A stretch of 64,000 bases of DNA, taken from Bin80 sp965261255. Its GTDB lineage: Bacteria; Bacteroidota; Rhodothermia; Rhodothermales; Bin80. A model generated the notes under the pieces. That model saw only the letters and a program-made list of their open reading frames with translations, made no database searches and was not told where the DNA came from. Shown here piece by piece: positions 8,867-18,905 of this stretch (positions within the stretch are counted from its first letter, which is position 1; each line of letters begins with the position of its first letter). Position numbers and translations under genes: made by a program. The stretch covers positions 620,001 to 684,000 of the forward strand of contig CBDHCQ010000004.1 of assembly GCA_965261255.1 (NCBI GenBank). The letters are read 5' to 3'.

Positions 8867-9736
8867 ATGAGCATACTGATTGACAGGAATACAAGGCTTG
8901 TGGTACAGGGGTTCACAGGCAAAGAGGGGTCATTTCATGCAGAACAGATGATCGAATTTGGTACCACGGTGATTGGTGGGGTTACGCCCGGTAAGGGAGG
9001 TCAACGGCATCTTGACCGTCCTGTGTTCAACACGGTTGCTGAAGCCGTGGAATGTGAAGGTGCGAATACCTCGGTCATTTTTGTCCCACCTGCTTTTGCC
9101 AAAGACGCCATAATGGAGGCGGCAGGAGCCGGGATCGGATTGATTATATGCATCACTGAGGGTATACCTGTGCAGGATATGGTAGAAGCCTTCCACTACG
9201 TGGAATCCAAGGGGACCCGCTTGGTTGGCCCCAACTGCCCAGGTGCGCTGACACCTGGTCAAGCCAAGGTCGGCATTATGCCGGCTATGATCTTTGCTGA
9301 AGGTCCTGTGGGAGTTATTTCCCGGTCGGGCACGTTGACCTATGAAGCGGTTGATCAGCTTACACGCCAGGGTTATGGCCAAAGTACGGCGGTAGGAATT
9401 GGGGGGGATCCAGTGATTGGTACCCGCTTTACAGATGCGCTACAGCTTTTCGAGAAGGACCCGGAAACCACTGCTGTTGTTCTCATCGGAGAAATCGGAG
9501 GGACAGATGAAGAGGATGCGGCCGCATACATCAAAGCTCACATGACCAAGCCGGTTATCGCCTTTATTGCCGGAGCAACGGCGCCACCTGGACGTCGTAT
9601 GGGGCACGCAGGTGCCATTATTGCGGGGGGAAAGGGCACCGCGGAGGATAAGTTTACGGCACTTGAAGATGCAGGCGCCCACGTGGTCCGTAATCCCGCG
9701 CAGATAGGACAGGCCGTTCAGAGTGCGGGAGTTTGA
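8867..9736 (+). CDS. sucD: Succinate-CoA ligase (ADP/GDP-forming), alpha subunit
   Basis: TCA-cycle enzyme that interconverts succinyl-CoA and succinate with substrate-level phosphorylation. The 289-residue protein has the CoA-binding Rossmann start (RLVVQGFTGKEGSFHAEQM), the GGVTPGKGG and FVPPAFAKDA segments, GPNCPG, the SRSGTLTYEAV motif, and the phosphorylated histidine in GRRMGHAGAI (His at about residue 247). Length and motif order are those of SucD. The beta subunit gene sucC is not adjacent. The stop codon is followed 14 bases later by the start of engB, so the two are probably one transcript. Confidence 0.95.
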   Translation: MSILIDRNTRLVVQGFTGKEGSFHAEQMIEFGTTVIGGVTPGKGGQRHLDRPVFNTVAEAVECEGANTSVIFVPPAFAKDAIMEAAGAGIGLIICITEGIPVQDMVEAFHYVESKGTRLVGPNCPGALTPGQAKVGIMPAMIFAEGPVGVISRSGTLTYEAVDQLTRQGYGQSTAVGIGGDPVIGTRFTDALQLFEKDPETTAVVLIGEIGGTDEEDAAAYIKAHMTKPVIAFIAGATAPPGRRMGHAGAIIAGGKGTAEDKFTALEDAGAHVVRNPAQIGQAVQSAGV

Positions 9737-9750
9737 CTCCTGAAAGTCCG

Positions 9751-10347
9751 ATGAACATTCGAGGCATCAGCTTTGTGAAGAGTGCGGAGAGTATGGATCA
9801 GATGCCGGATGAAGAATTTCCGGAAATTGCTTTCGTCGGACGCTCCAATGTGGGCAAGAGCGCATTGCTTAACATGCTGGCCAGAAGAAATGCGCTTGCG
9901 CGAATAAGTTCAAAGCCGGGCAAGACCCAGACGTTCAACTTCTACTGTGTCAATGAAGAAATATACTTTGTTGACATTCCAGGGTATGGTTACGCAAAGG
10001 TCAGCAAAAAGAAAAGAGCGCTGTGGCAGAGAAGAATTGGGGCTTACCTGACAGGTCGGACTACATTAAGCCTTGTGCTTCACCTTGTAGACAGTCGGCA
10101 TCCACCTACAAACCTAGACAAGGAGATCATGCTGCTTTTATGCGAAAATCAGGTGCAGAGCCTTTTGGTGCTCACAAAAACAGACAAGCTGTCCGGAAAT
10201 GGGATTACCAGAAGTATTCAGAGAGTGCGAAAGGATCTGACTGCCCATGGAATGGAGCTGCCAGTCATTGCAACCTCTGCACTTGGTTATACCGGACGGG
10301 ACGAGTTACTGGAACGCATAGGGAATGCAATTCCTGCCGCTTCATGA
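9751..10347 (+). CDS. engB: Ribosome biogenesis GTPase EngB (YihA/YsxC)
   Basis: Small GTPase needed for late assembly of the large ribosomal subunit. The 198-residue protein contains the G1 P-loop GRSNVGKSALLN (about residues 30-41), G2-region PGKTQTFNFY, G3 DIPGYGYAKVSK, G4 TKTD and the G5 region TSALGYTG. This is the full set for the EngB family at the usual length. The frame extends to a TTG at 9733 overlapping the sucD stop, but the ATG at 9751 gives the expected N terminus (MNIRGISFVKSAES). Confidence 0.94.
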   Translation: MNIRGISFVKSAESMDQMPDEEFPEIAFVGRSNVGKSALLNMLARRNALARISSKPGKTQTFNFYCVNEEIYFVDIPGYGYAKVSKKKRALWQRRIGAYLTGRTTLSLVLHLVDSRHPPTNLDKEIMLLLCENQVQSLLVLTKTDKLSGNGITRSIQRVRKDLTAHGMELPVIATSALGYTGRDELLERIGNAIPAAS

Positions 10348-10691
10348 CAGGCTGGGCATGTTGGCATATTAAAAACACAGTGCTTATATTGGGGAAGCTC
10401 CAGTGGTGTCCAGAGCACCGATTGGGTATGCATAAGAATTGATTTATGTCGTATCTTATTCCCGTGTGCTGTGCACTGAGCTTGACCGAACAACACGATT
10501 AACTAGACAGAATACGAAATCTGGAACGGCTACCGCTACTCATTTCATGACGCTTCCTTTCCGTTCCGCAGGACGCCGGTTACTGTGTCCTGCGCCGCGC
10601 GGTTGTGAGGAATTCGGTCGTCGAGCCAGTTATGTGCCCAACGCAGGCGCATGAACTCATTAACATAAATCACAAACAGCAGAGGTCCAAT
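10348..10691. other. Intergenic region upstream of the TonB receptor
   Basis: No gene with recognisable features. The reading frame of the downstream receptor is open 29 codons upstream of its signal peptide, but this part does not resemble a leader. It presumably carries the promoter of the outer-membrane block; I cannot assign a motif. Confidence 0.4.
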
Positions 10692-13600
10692 ATGCTACGT
10701 AAATTGAGTTTACTCACACTCATCGCTTTGGCGCTGCCCGTGGCAGTGCTCGCCCAGACCACGGGTAAGATCGTGGGGCAGGTAACCGATGCGGAGACAG
10801 GAGAGACACTGCCTGGTGCGTCGGTGATCGTGGATGGCACTACCCTGGGGGCCGCCGCGGACATTGATGGGAACTACCTTATCATTGGTGTCCCTGTAGG
10901 TACTTACACCTTACGGGCGCAATTCGTCGGTTTCCAGACTTCAACGGCGGTTGGCGTGGAGGTCAATCCTGACTACACGCGTGAGCTGAATTTTGAACTT
11001 GCGCCGGGTCTCGAACTTGACGAGATAGTGGTGCAATATGAACGCCCACTAATCCAGAAGGACGCAGTTGGTGTCCCGAAGACCCTGAATGCTGAGGAAA
11101 TCGAGACACTCCCGGTTCGAGGGGCTGCCGAGGTAGCCAAACTTCAGGCAGGAGTTGTTAGCAAGGAGGGTTCGGGAACACTGAACATCCGTGGTGGACG
11201 TGGTGGAGAAGTTACCTACTACGTGGATGGTGTCAAGGGTGGATACGGTGTACCCCAGGGAGCGGTGGAGCAGCAGGAAATGTTGATTGGCAGCATTAAT
11301 GCACGGTACGGGGATGCTATGAGTGGCATCATCAACATTACCACCAAATCGGGGAGTCCGAATTACTTCGGCTCGTTGGAAGCATTGTCTTCCACACAGT
11401 TTGATTCGTACGGTTATAACTTGGCATCCGCAACGATTGGCGGTCCGATTATTCAGGACAAGCTTAGCTTCTTCTTTGCCGGCGAATACAATGGGTGGGC
11501 GGACCGTGATCCACGGAATGTCCAGACCCCTCGGCTTACACAGGCGCAACTTGATGATCTTTGGGGCGCACCAGCCGGACTCACCGTAACGGACGCCGAC
11601 GGTAATGAGTCCGTCGTGGGTATTCCGATAACCTTGGCAGATGGTGCAAAGCTCATGGTTGATATCAACGGAGATCCTGACCTGAGTGGGGGTGGTTTAA
11701 CCTTTGATGACGGTACTGTTATTCCAGTTGCAGAAGGCAGCACGGTAGCGCTTAATCCAATTGCTCGTGCGGAGCAGTTGACTGCTAACGATTTCACGTA
11801 CAGCTACAAAAAGCCGATGCGGTCTAATGCCAATTACAGCTTCAACGGGAATGTAACCTGGAATGTCTTTGAGAACGGACGACTGAGGCTAGGTGGTACG
11901 TACCGCAATTTTACAGGAGACGGTTCTTCCACGGCGCGGGAGATATTTTCTCCGCAGACTGTCAGCCGGTATGATAACCATCAGTACTCGGCCTTTGCAA
12001 CCTGGACGCAACACCTGTCAGGTTCAACCTTCTATCAGATACAGGGAAGCTGGAGGAGCTACTTCAACGAGAGCTTTGATCCGCGCTTCGGCCGTGAGCG
12101 TGATGATGTCTGGAATTATGCAGACATTGACCATCCGGTTCACGCAACGCTCGCGGGATACCGGAACCTCAGTTTTGTTGAGGAGATTCGCATCGATGAT
12201 CACGGGACCCCCGATGATCCGAGTGATGACACTGAGGAGACGGTACAGGTTCCGACTTATGTTCGCAGATACGAGGATGGACTTCGTATCTCATCTGAAA
12301 CCACGGCAAGCTTGACTGGCGCCGTTGGCGGTTCCCGGCTTGGTCTTAGCAAGAGTAATGGCCACACATATCGAGTAGCTGCCTCAGCAACCACCCAGAT
12401 CGGCTTGAATCAGCTGGAGTTTGGTGCCGAATATGAGACCAGTGTAGGACGGAGCTGGGGAATCAGCTCGGAGTATGTGGCTCGGATTTTCGCAGATGGC
12501 AACCCCGAAAATATTGCTTCGGATGATCCAGATCTGAACACTTCCGGCTATACGAACTTTTCTGACTTGCCGACCCATATTCTCAGACGGGCTATGGGTG
12601 GGACCGGTTATAACCTTCTAGGTACAGAGCAACACAGTTCTGAGAACTTTCTGGGATATCTGGACACCAGTAAGGATAAACCGGAATCGCATTACTACCA
12701 GTCTCCCTACAAACCAATCTACTATGGAGCATTCGTCCAGAACAAGATTGAGTTTAGGGATATCGTCCTGAACATGGGACTGCGTGTGGATGTATGGGAT
12801 AGGAACCGTCCAGTTCTGCGGGATAAGTATGCGCGTCGTCCGATTGAGCGGGCCGGGGACTTGGGGGTAGGCCTGCCTTCAGGAATAGGGTCGGAGTATG
12901 CGGTTTACTTTAGCGGCAGTGATGTCGTAGGTTACCGCGATTTCGACGGAAATTTCTATGATAACAACGGTAACCCTGCAGGTGCTGGCGATATTCTGTT
13001 GAATGGTCTTGTGAGGTTCACGGGCTCGCAGGTCACGGAGGATATGTTTGAAGACTACGAGCCCCAGGTAACATTGATGCCGAGGATTGGGGTAAGTTTC
13101 CCCATCACAGACAGGGCACTTTTCTTTGCCAGCTATGGTGTTGTATCCAAGCGCCCGTCTTCAGGTGCTGGTTTGTTGGGTTGTCTGGCGGCCACGGCCT
13201 GCAGTGCTAACAATAGTTTGCTTCCAGAAAATACGACGAAGTACGAATTAGGATTCCGGCAGCGTCTGGGGGCCCGTCAAGCACTCACGATCAGTGGATT
13301 TTTCCACCAGATCAACAACCTCATCCAGCTCCGTGACATCCGTGGTGCAAGCCCGTCGACATATTCGCGCTATGAGAATGTTGATTTTGGTACTGTCAAG
13401 GGGATTGAGTTCGACTACGATCTTCGGAGAACTCAGGGTGTAGCTCTGCGGGCAAATTACACGTTGTCCTTTGCGCAGGGGACAGGCTCTGGATCAAGAA
13501 CAACCAGGTTCATTGTTTGGATTGACGAAACCCCGCCAAACTTCATCAGCCCACTCGACTTTGACCAGCGGCACAAGATTAATGTTACGCTTGATTACAG

Positions 13601-14069
13601 TCTGGGCGAGGGAGAGGGACCAACTCTTGTGGGTACGAAGCTTCTGCAGAACTTTGGCTTCAATGTACTCTTTACCGCGGGCAGTGGCTTCCCATATACT
13701 GGCGTACAATACCCATTACCTGTGAATGCCAGTCGTGCTCCCCTCCCACGTGGGGGCATCAATGAAGAGCGGATGCCATGGACAAACCGGATTGACCTCA
13801 GGATTCAGCGGCGTTTCCAGCTCAGTTCCAAGGGGACGATTACAGCGTTTTTGTGGATGCAGAATGTCCTGAACACGGTCAATGTTCAGAATGTGTACAG
13901 ATACTCAGGCTTGCCGGATGACGATGGATTCCTGTCCACGGCCGGTGGCGTCCAGTTCATTGATTCTGCGCAGCCGGTGTCAGAGACACTCTACAGGTTC
14001 AGGAACAGGTCGTTGGGTAGTTTCGGACGTCCGCGTTTGACCCGGCTCGGTGTTCGCTTCGACTTTTAG
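10692..14069 (+). CDS. TonB-dependent outer-membrane receptor with carboxypeptidase-regulatory N-terminal domain
   Basis: Outer-membrane beta-barrel importer (1125 residues). It has a signal peptide (MLRKLSLLTLIALALPVAVLAQ), then a carboxypeptidase D-like regulatory domain (about residues 25-110, GKIVGQVTDAETGETLPGASV), a plug domain with SGTLNIRGGRGGEVTYYVDG, and a long barrel rich in alternating aromatic strands. It ends in RLTRLGVRFDF, with the terminal Phe typical of barrel proteins. I start at the ATG at 10692 because a proper signal peptide begins there. No SusD partner follows; the next genes are a large secreted protein and a PorV-like protein, a pattern seen in Rhodothermota. The substrate cannot be read from sequence. 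Confidence 0.9.
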   Translation: MLRKLSLLTLIALALPVAVLAQTTGKIVGQVTDAETGETLPGASVIVDGTTLGAAADIDGNYLIIGVPVGTYTLRAQFVGFQTSTAVGVEVNPDYTRELNFELAPGLELDEIVVQYERPLIQKDAVGVPKTLNAEEIETLPVRGAAEVAKLQAGVVSKEGSGTLNIRGGRGGEVTYYVDGVKGGYGVPQGAVEQQEMLIGSINARYGDAMSGIINITTKSGSPNYFGSLEALSSTQFDSYGYNLASATIGGPIIQDKLSFFFAGEYNGWADRDPRNVQTPRLTQAQLDDLWGAPAGLTVTDADGNESVVGIPITLADGAKLMVDINGDPDLSGGGLTFDDGTVIPVAEGSTVALNPIARAEQLTANDFTYSYKKPMRSNANYSFNGNVTWNVFENGRLRLGGTYRNFTGDGSSTAREIFSPQTVSRYDNHQYSAFATWTQHLSGSTFYQIQGSWRSYFNESFDPRFGRERDDVWNYADIDHPVHATLAGYRNLSFVEEIRIDDHGTPDDPSDDTEETVQVPTYVRRYEDGLRISSETTASLTGAVGGSRLGLSKSNGHTYRVAASATTQIGLNQLEFGAEYETSVGRSWGISSEYVARIFADGNPENIASDDPDLNTSGYTNFSDLPTHILRRAMGGTGYNLLGTEQHSSENFLGYLDTSKDKPESHYYQSPYKPIYYGAFVQNKIEFRDIVLNMGLRVDVWDRNRPVLRDKYARRPIERAGDLGVGLPSGIGSEYAVYFSGSDVVGYRDFDGNFYDNNGNPAGAGDILLNGLVRFTGSQVTEDMFEDYEPQVTLMPRIGVSFPITDRALFFASYGVVSKRPSSGAGLLGCLAATACSANNSLLPENTTKYELGFRQRLGARQALTISGFFHQINNLIQLRDIRGASPSTYSRYENVDFGTVKGIEFDYDLRRTQGVALRANYTLSFAQGTGSGSRTTRFIVWIDETPPNFISPLDFDQRHKINVTLDYSLGEGEGPTLVGTKLLQNFGFNVLFTAGSGFPYTGVQYPLPVNASRAPLPRGGINEERMPWTNRIDLRIQRRFQLSSKGTITAFLWMQNVLNTVNVQNVYRYSGLPDDDGFLSTAGGVQFIDSAQPVSETLYRFRNRSLGSFGRPRLTRLGVRFDF

Positions 14070-14089
14070 CAGATAAACAGGTGAATAAT

Positions 14090-14113
14090 CCTGGGGCCTG
14101 GGAGGGCCCCAGG
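14090..14113 (+). terminator. GC-rich hairpin between receptor and secreted-protein genes
   Basis: Perfect 9-bp stem (CCTGGGGCC at 14090-14098 and GGCCCCAGG at 14105-14113) with a 6-base loop, 20 bases after the receptor stop. There is no T tract, so it may act as an mRNA-stabilising or attenuating hairpin rather than a classic terminator. Confidence 0.5.
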
Positions 14114-14145
14114 ATGCTACTCTCATCAAAATAGAGACGACAAAA

Positions 14146-17100
14146 ATGACCAAACGCAAATACTTACTTTCACTGGTCTTGCTGGTAGTACTGGGACTTG
14201 CTTCAGTACTCGAGGCGCGTGCACAGGTTGGAACGTGCACTGTGGCGCTCGGCGAGTCCTACCTGGACATCAACAATGTCCGGGCTCGTATTTTTAACAA
14301 TGGCAATCTGTTCTGGCGTGGGAGTCCACACGTCTATAATGTACCGAAGGGTGGGGGAGCACAGGCTATCTTCACCGGCGGTATATGGGTCGGCGGTAAT
14401 GTAGGTGGACAGTTGCGTGTAGCGGCAGCACGTTACGGCAACTACCATTTCTGGGCCGGTCCGTTGGATGACAACGGTGCTCCTCCGGCCGACTGTGCAC
14501 CCTTTGATCGACTCTTCAAAGTAAGCGTTGATGATATTCAGGCTTACGAAGCTACGGGGGTAACCACTCCAGACTTGCGTGATTGGCCCACGGGCTTAGG
14601 AGCTCCCACCTATGCTCCTCCCGGCAACGGGGTTGATGATGATGGAGATGGAGAGGTTGATGAGGCTGGAGAGACGATCTTTGTCTTGAGTCAGCCTCTT
14701 GCACAACGGGTAAGTCGTGTGATTGACCTGGCCGGCGGAGAGCGGCCGGCCATCCTTGGGGACCAGTCGATCTGGTGGGTCATGAATGATCGCGGGAATG
14801 AGCATAACGGCGCAGCTTCGCCGCCGATTGGTTTGGAAGTGCACGTTACGGCATTTGCGTTCAGAACCGCAGGAGACATTGGTAATGCTACGTTCTACAA
14901 GTACGATATTTACTACAAAGGAAATCAGCCATTTACCGATGTGCATATGGCAATATTCTCCGACCCCGATCTGGGGAACTTCCAGGATGACTGGGTAGGT
15001 TCCGATACGACATTGGGGGTAGGCTATGTATGGAATTCGGACAACGAGGACGAGGGAAGTGATGGTTATGGGTCTCCTGTTCCGGCGGCTGGCTACGACT
15101 TTTTCCAGGGACCGATCGTGCCATCGCCAGGTGATTCAGCCAAGGTGAGCGCTGATTGGATTCAGGATTTCAAGAACCTTGAAATGACCTCATTCACTTA
15201 CTATAACAATGGTGGCGGTCCCAATGAAGATCCTAGTACAGCCTCGGACCACTATAACTACACGCGTGGACGGTGGAAGGATGGCAAATGTATTACGGAG
15301 GGGGGGAATGGCCGAGATTTCTCGGAAGACTGTACCGCCTACATGTTTCCGGGAGATCCTGGCGCCAGCGATGATACCTGCCAGTACTGGTCCGAGTGCA
15401 ATTCGGACGGCGCGGGGACAGATATTGAGGCAGCCGACCGGCGCTTTGTTATGGGAACGGGGCCGTTCACGATCAATCCGGGCGATTTTCAGCAGATTGT
15501 TTATGGATTAGTCTGGGCACAGGGCACAGACAATTTTGATTCAGTTCAGAAGATGAAAGCGGCAAGTGCTCTTGCGCAGGCGGCATACGACATTGATTTC
15601 CAGATTCCGGCACCACCAGCTCCTCCACAGGTAACGGTTACCGCTGTGGATGGCGGTGCAATTCTGGAGTGGACCAACTCACCTCAGTCGAATAATTTCC
15701 TCGAGTCATATTCGGTTGAAGACCCCTTTGCACCGGATGACAATAATGTAGTCGTGTTTGAGGGGTATGAAGTAGTCCAGTATTCCAGTGCTCTGGATCA
15801 AGTGGGGGTAACTGTGGCAGTATACGATGTACCTAATGGCGTGACGCGCGTAATTGATGGCGGCCAGTTGATTGTAGATGGATTAATCCAGGAGGAGCAG
15901 ACTGTTGTGGCGAATGGAACGGACCGTGGGGTCCAGAATTTCCATACGGCCTCGGGTTTAACCAATTACACGACCTATCATTTTGGTGTTCAGGCCTACG
16001 CCCAGAACTACGATAATCCCGGTCGTAAGATTTCTCGGGGACCGGTTACGCGCGTGACGGTGACGCCAACCAGATCAACGCTGGAAATTGCGCCTGCTGC
16101 TATTGCCGCAGCTGAAGACTTTGACTCTGCCGACTTTGTCGCGAACAAGGACGGCATTGGCGACGGCTTTGTGACCGCGGACATTATCAACCCGGCCGGG
16201 GTCAAGGAAGGCACTTACACGGTGGAGTTCTTTGAGCATGATGTTCCGGGCAAGGCCTTGAATGCTGCGACTGCTCCTGTAGAGGAAGAAGGGAATGTGG
16301 TTGATCCGATCAGTGCGGTAGAGGCGATTCAGAAAGTTGGCGATGTCGATGCGAGTGTGATTACGTACAGTGTCAAGCGAGACGACGCGGTACTGTTTGA
16401 TGGTAGATCCATTGATTATGCTGCTCCCCAGCGTGATAACGTCATGGTACTTGACGGGTTGCTGTGGACGATTCGCGGGCCGAGTCCGGGTTTTAAGGAT
16501 TTTCAGGTTGTAGCGAATGCTGGTGGGCCGGTAGATCCCCCCGCTTATGCCGCCATAACGTGGAACAACTTCCCAAATGCGCAGGGCGTGGGGCTTAACA
16601 GGGCAAGGCAGCAAACCAATGGAGCAATTTGGATGACCCATGCGGGTGGTGCTTCGCAGCCGTACGCATCTTTCATCGCGCGAAGCACGCGTAACGGAGG
16701 TAACTCTGCCTACATCGGGATTAGGGATTATGAGATGCGGTTCACGGAGCGTTGCGCAAATGGGATCAATGGAGTCCTTGAACCGACCGACTGTTTGGGT
16801 CTTCGTGCATTTAGTGATGGCTCATTTATTGAGCTTCCAATTGAGCTATGGGACACGGGCGTTGCCACGCCGAATGATGCCAGTGATGACGTGCGTCTGG
16901 TTCCGATTATTTGTGACACAAATACTTGCGGAGGGGGAACGGAGCACGGTGTATTTGATATCGGCAGTGATCATCCTGCTTCAAGTGCAGCGAACGATCC
17001 CTTTACGGATTGGGTCTACTGGTATCCTCCTGCGGATCTGACCCCCGGCGAGGTTGGTCATGACAGGTTTTTTGCGGGAGACATTGGGGTAGGGCATGAA

Positions 17101-17607
17101 ATAATTGCCAGGTTGGTACTTGTAGGATGGAATATTGGTACCGCCCCCCCTTACGATCCCGATATGCCTGAGCTGGGTACAGTGCTCAGGATTGTCACCT
17201 CCAAGCCTAACCAGCCTGGAGATGTGCATACGTTCTCCACAGAAGGTTATGCTGCGACAGAGTTTGACCTCGCAACAAAGCAACTTCGCCTGGAGGATAT
17301 AGGAATTGTGCCGAACCCATACAAGGGGGCATCTTCCTACGAGGTGAGTCAGCTCACTGACGAGGTACGTTTCACGAACCTGCCGGACGTAGCGACCATT
17401 CGTGTGTTTACGCTCAACGGTACGCTTGTCAAGACGATCAATAAGCAATCACCGGGTGTGGCTACCATTCCATGGAACTTGGCGACGGATCAGAATTTGC
17501 CCATAGCAAGCGGGCTGTATCTGATTCATGTTGAGGTCCCCGGCGTGGGCTCGCATACCATCAAATTCGCCGTGGTCAAAAAACGCATTCAGCTGAACGT
17601 GTACTAG
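14146..17607 (+). CDS. Large secreted protein with FlgD/type IX-like C-terminal domain
   Basis: A 1153-residue exported protein of unknown function. It starts with a signal peptide (MTKRKYLLSLVLLVVLGLASV...ARAQ). The body has an Asp-rich segment (GNGVDDDGDGEVDEAGE, about residue 162) resembling calcium-binding repeats, and a fibronectin-like stretch (PPQVTVTAVDGGAILEW, about 493). The last 90 residues, from IGIVPNPYKG through VRFTNLPDVATIRVFTLNG to IASGLYLIHVE, match the FlgD-Ig/type IX sorting-type module. It lies between the TonB receptor and the PorV-like gene, separated from each by a GC-rich hairpin, and the three probably act together at the outer membrane. The proposed export route is inference from the C-terminal pattern. 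Confidence 0.75.
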   Translation: MTKRKYLLSLVLLVVLGLASVLEARAQVGTCTVALGESYLDINNVRARIFNNGNLFWRGSPHVYNVPKGGGAQAIFTGGIWVGGNVGGQLRVAAARYGNYHFWAGPLDDNGAPPADCAPFDRLFKVSVDDIQAYEATGVTTPDLRDWPTGLGAPTYAPPGNGVDDDGDGEVDEAGETIFVLSQPLAQRVSRVIDLAGGERPAILGDQSIWWVMNDRGNEHNGAASPPIGLEVHVTAFAFRTAGDIGNATFYKYDIYYKGNQPFTDVHMAIFSDPDLGNFQDDWVGSDTTLGVGYVWNSDNEDEGSDGYGSPVPAAGYDFFQGPIVPSPGDSAKVSADWIQDFKNLEMTSFTYYNNGGGPNEDPSTASDHYNYTRGRWKDGKCITEGGNGRDFSEDCTAYMFPGDPGASDDTCQYWSECNSDGAGTDIEAADRRFVMGTGPFTINPGDFQQIVYGLVWAQGTDNFDSVQKMKAASALAQAAYDIDFQIPAPPAPPQVTVTAVDGGAILEWTNSPQSNNFLESYSVEDPFAPDDNNVVVFEGYEVVQYSSALDQVGVTVAVYDVPNGVTRVIDGGQLIVDGLIQEEQTVVANGTDRGVQNFHTASGLTNYTTYHFGVQAYAQNYDNPGRKISRGPVTRVTVTPTRSTLEIAPAAIAAAEDFDSADFVANKDGIGDGFVTADIINPAGVKEGTYTVEFFEHDVPGKALNAATAPVEEEGNVVDPISAVEAIQKVGDVDASVITYSVKRDDAVLFDGRSIDYAAPQRDNVMVLDGLLWTIRGPSPGFKDFQVVANAGGPVDPPAYAAITWNNFPNAQGVGLNRARQQTNGAIWMTHAGGASQPYASFIARSTRNGGNSAYIGIRDYEMRFTERCANGINGVLEPTDCLGLRAFSDGSFIELPIELWDTGVATPNDASDDVRLVPIICDTNTCGGGTEHGVFDIGSDHPASSAANDPFTDWVYWYPPADLTPGEVGHDRFFAGDIGVGHEIIARLVLVGWNIGTAPPYDPDMPELGTVLRIVTSKPNQPGDVHTFSTEGYAATEFDLATKQLRLEDIGIVPNPYKGASSYEVSQLTDEVRFTNLPDVATIRVFTLNGTLVKTINKQSPGVATIPWNLATDQNLPIASGLYLIHVEVPGVGSHTIKFAVVKKRIQLNVY

Positions 17608-17615
17608 GCTCGCAT

Positions 17616-17649
17616 TTGGCCGGCGGCCTGAAAAATGTCCGCCGGCCAA
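17616..17649 (+). terminator. GC-rich hairpin downstream of the secreted-protein gene
   Basis: Perfect 11-bp stem, TTGGCCGGCGG at 17616-17626 and CCGCCGGCCAA at 17639-17649, 9 bases after the stop codon. There is no T tract, like the hairpin upstream of the same gene, so full termination is uncertain. Confidence 0.5.
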
Positions 17650-17687
17650 TGTGGCAACATCAATAGCACAGAAAACATTAGCGAAAC

Positions 17688-18776
17688 ATGAAAACTTATC
17701 GACGTTTCTTTCAACTGAGTGCTGGAATCCTGGCTATAGCTGGATTGGTGCTCATGAGCGGTAATACCGTATTCGCCCAGGGCACGGGTGAGCTTGGTGG
17801 CGGTATCGACAAACCTAACACAAACCGAGCGGGTACGAACGGTGCAGCAGAGTTGTTAGTGCCGCTTACCGCACGCTATAGCGCGCTCGGAGGTGCTACC
17901 ACGAGTGTTCTTTCCCAGATGAACGGTCTTGAGGCGCTCTATGCAAACCCGTCCGGGCTAACGAATAACCAGAGTACATCTGCACTCTTCAGTCGACTTC
18001 AGTACGTTGCGGACATTGGAGTAAACTACTTCGGGTTAGCACAGCGGTTCGGGGATAATAATCTGGCCCTGACGATATCGGCATGGGACATGGGAGACAT
18101 CTACCGGCAAACCGAACTCAACCCCGAAAAGACAGAGGCTACTTTCCGAGTATCCTTCATCAATGTGGGCTTAACCTTCGCACGGACGCTCACGGATCGC
18201 ATTGCAGCGGGTGCAACACTCAAAATTGTCAACCACACGATTGATGATTTGACGGCCAACGGCATCGTGTTTGACGCGGGCATGACTTATGTGGTCGGTG
18301 AAACAGGCCTACGCCTAGGCGTTGCTCTGAAGAATGTTGGCAATGAGCTCCAGTACTCCGGTACAGGCTTAGGACGCCGCGTGCGGCTACCTGATCAACC
18401 CACTGATGCGAGTGTTAATACTGTTCAACTTGAATCTGAAGGCGTACAGTATCCGACTCTGCTCAATTTCGGGATTGCCTACGAGCGCGAGATGTTCACG
18501 GGCGCATCAGCGACACTGTTGGGTAATTTCCGGTCAAACAGTTTTGAGGATGATCAATTCAGCGGCGCTCTTGAACTTGGATTCAGGAACCTGCTCTATG
18601 TGCGTGGTGGTTACGAGTATAGTCGTCAGAATAACGAGACCTTCTACAAGGGTTACGCCTTTGGTGGCGGGTTGCAACTGGACTTTGCCGGGACCGCGAT
18701 TACCTTGGACTACTCCATGGTTCCGACCGATTACTTCGACAACATTCAGTTCATTACAGTGTCTGCGCAGCTGTAG
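17688..18776 (+). CDS. PorV/PorQ-family outer-membrane protein
   Basis: A 362-residue outer-membrane protein with a signal peptide (about residues 1-30, ending VFAQ). The family-typical segment follows: LLVPLTARYSALGGATTSV, then EALYANPSGL and a FSRLQYVADIGVNYFG block, then repeated amphipathic barrel strands to the C terminus. In Bacteroidota, PorV is a type IX secretion component that shuttles cargo, and related proteins are common in Rhodothermota. Its position right after a secreted protein with a type IX-like tail fits, but the exact role is inference. A strong terminator follows the gene. Confidence 0.82.
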   Translation: MKTYRRFFQLSAGILAIAGLVLMSGNTVFAQGTGELGGGIDKPNTNRAGTNGAAELLVPLTARYSALGGATTSVLSQMNGLEALYANPSGLTNNQSTSALFSRLQYVADIGVNYFGLAQRFGDNNLALTISAWDMGDIYRQTELNPEKTEATFRVSFINVGLTFARTLTDRIAAGATLKIVNHTIDDLTANGIVFDAGMTYVVGETGLRLGVALKNVGNELQYSGTGLGRRVRLPDQPTDASVNTVQLESEGVQYPTLLNFGIAYEREMFTGASATLLGNFRSNSFEDDQFSGALELGFRNLLYVRGGYEYSRQNNETFYKGYAFGGGLQLDFAGTAITLDYSMVPTDYFDNIQFITVSAQL

Positions 18777-18821
18777 TGAACTATACTTAGTTTAGATTAG
18801 TCGTCTTGCACGACTAAAAAG

Positions 18822-18872
18822 GGTTCTACCGCGATCCATTTCGGACGGAGCGCGGTAGAACCATGTTTTTTG
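18822..18872 (+). terminator. Rho-independent terminator after the PorV-like gene
   Basis: Perfect 12-bp stem: GGTTCTACCGCG at 18822-18833 pairs with CGCGGTAGAACC at 18851-18862, followed by ATGTTTTTTTGA. It lies 45 bases after the stop codon. A degenerate copy of the same hairpin occurs at about 19187-19230 as part of a tandem duplication. Confidence 0.8.
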
Positions 18873-18905
18873 ATAGTTGACTGACTTCTTACAATCTTGG
18901 AAATC

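Noticed and set aside
16075..16641. 188-codon leftward frame inside the large secreted-protein gene
   Set aside because: Antisense shadow of an intact, well-supported coding region.
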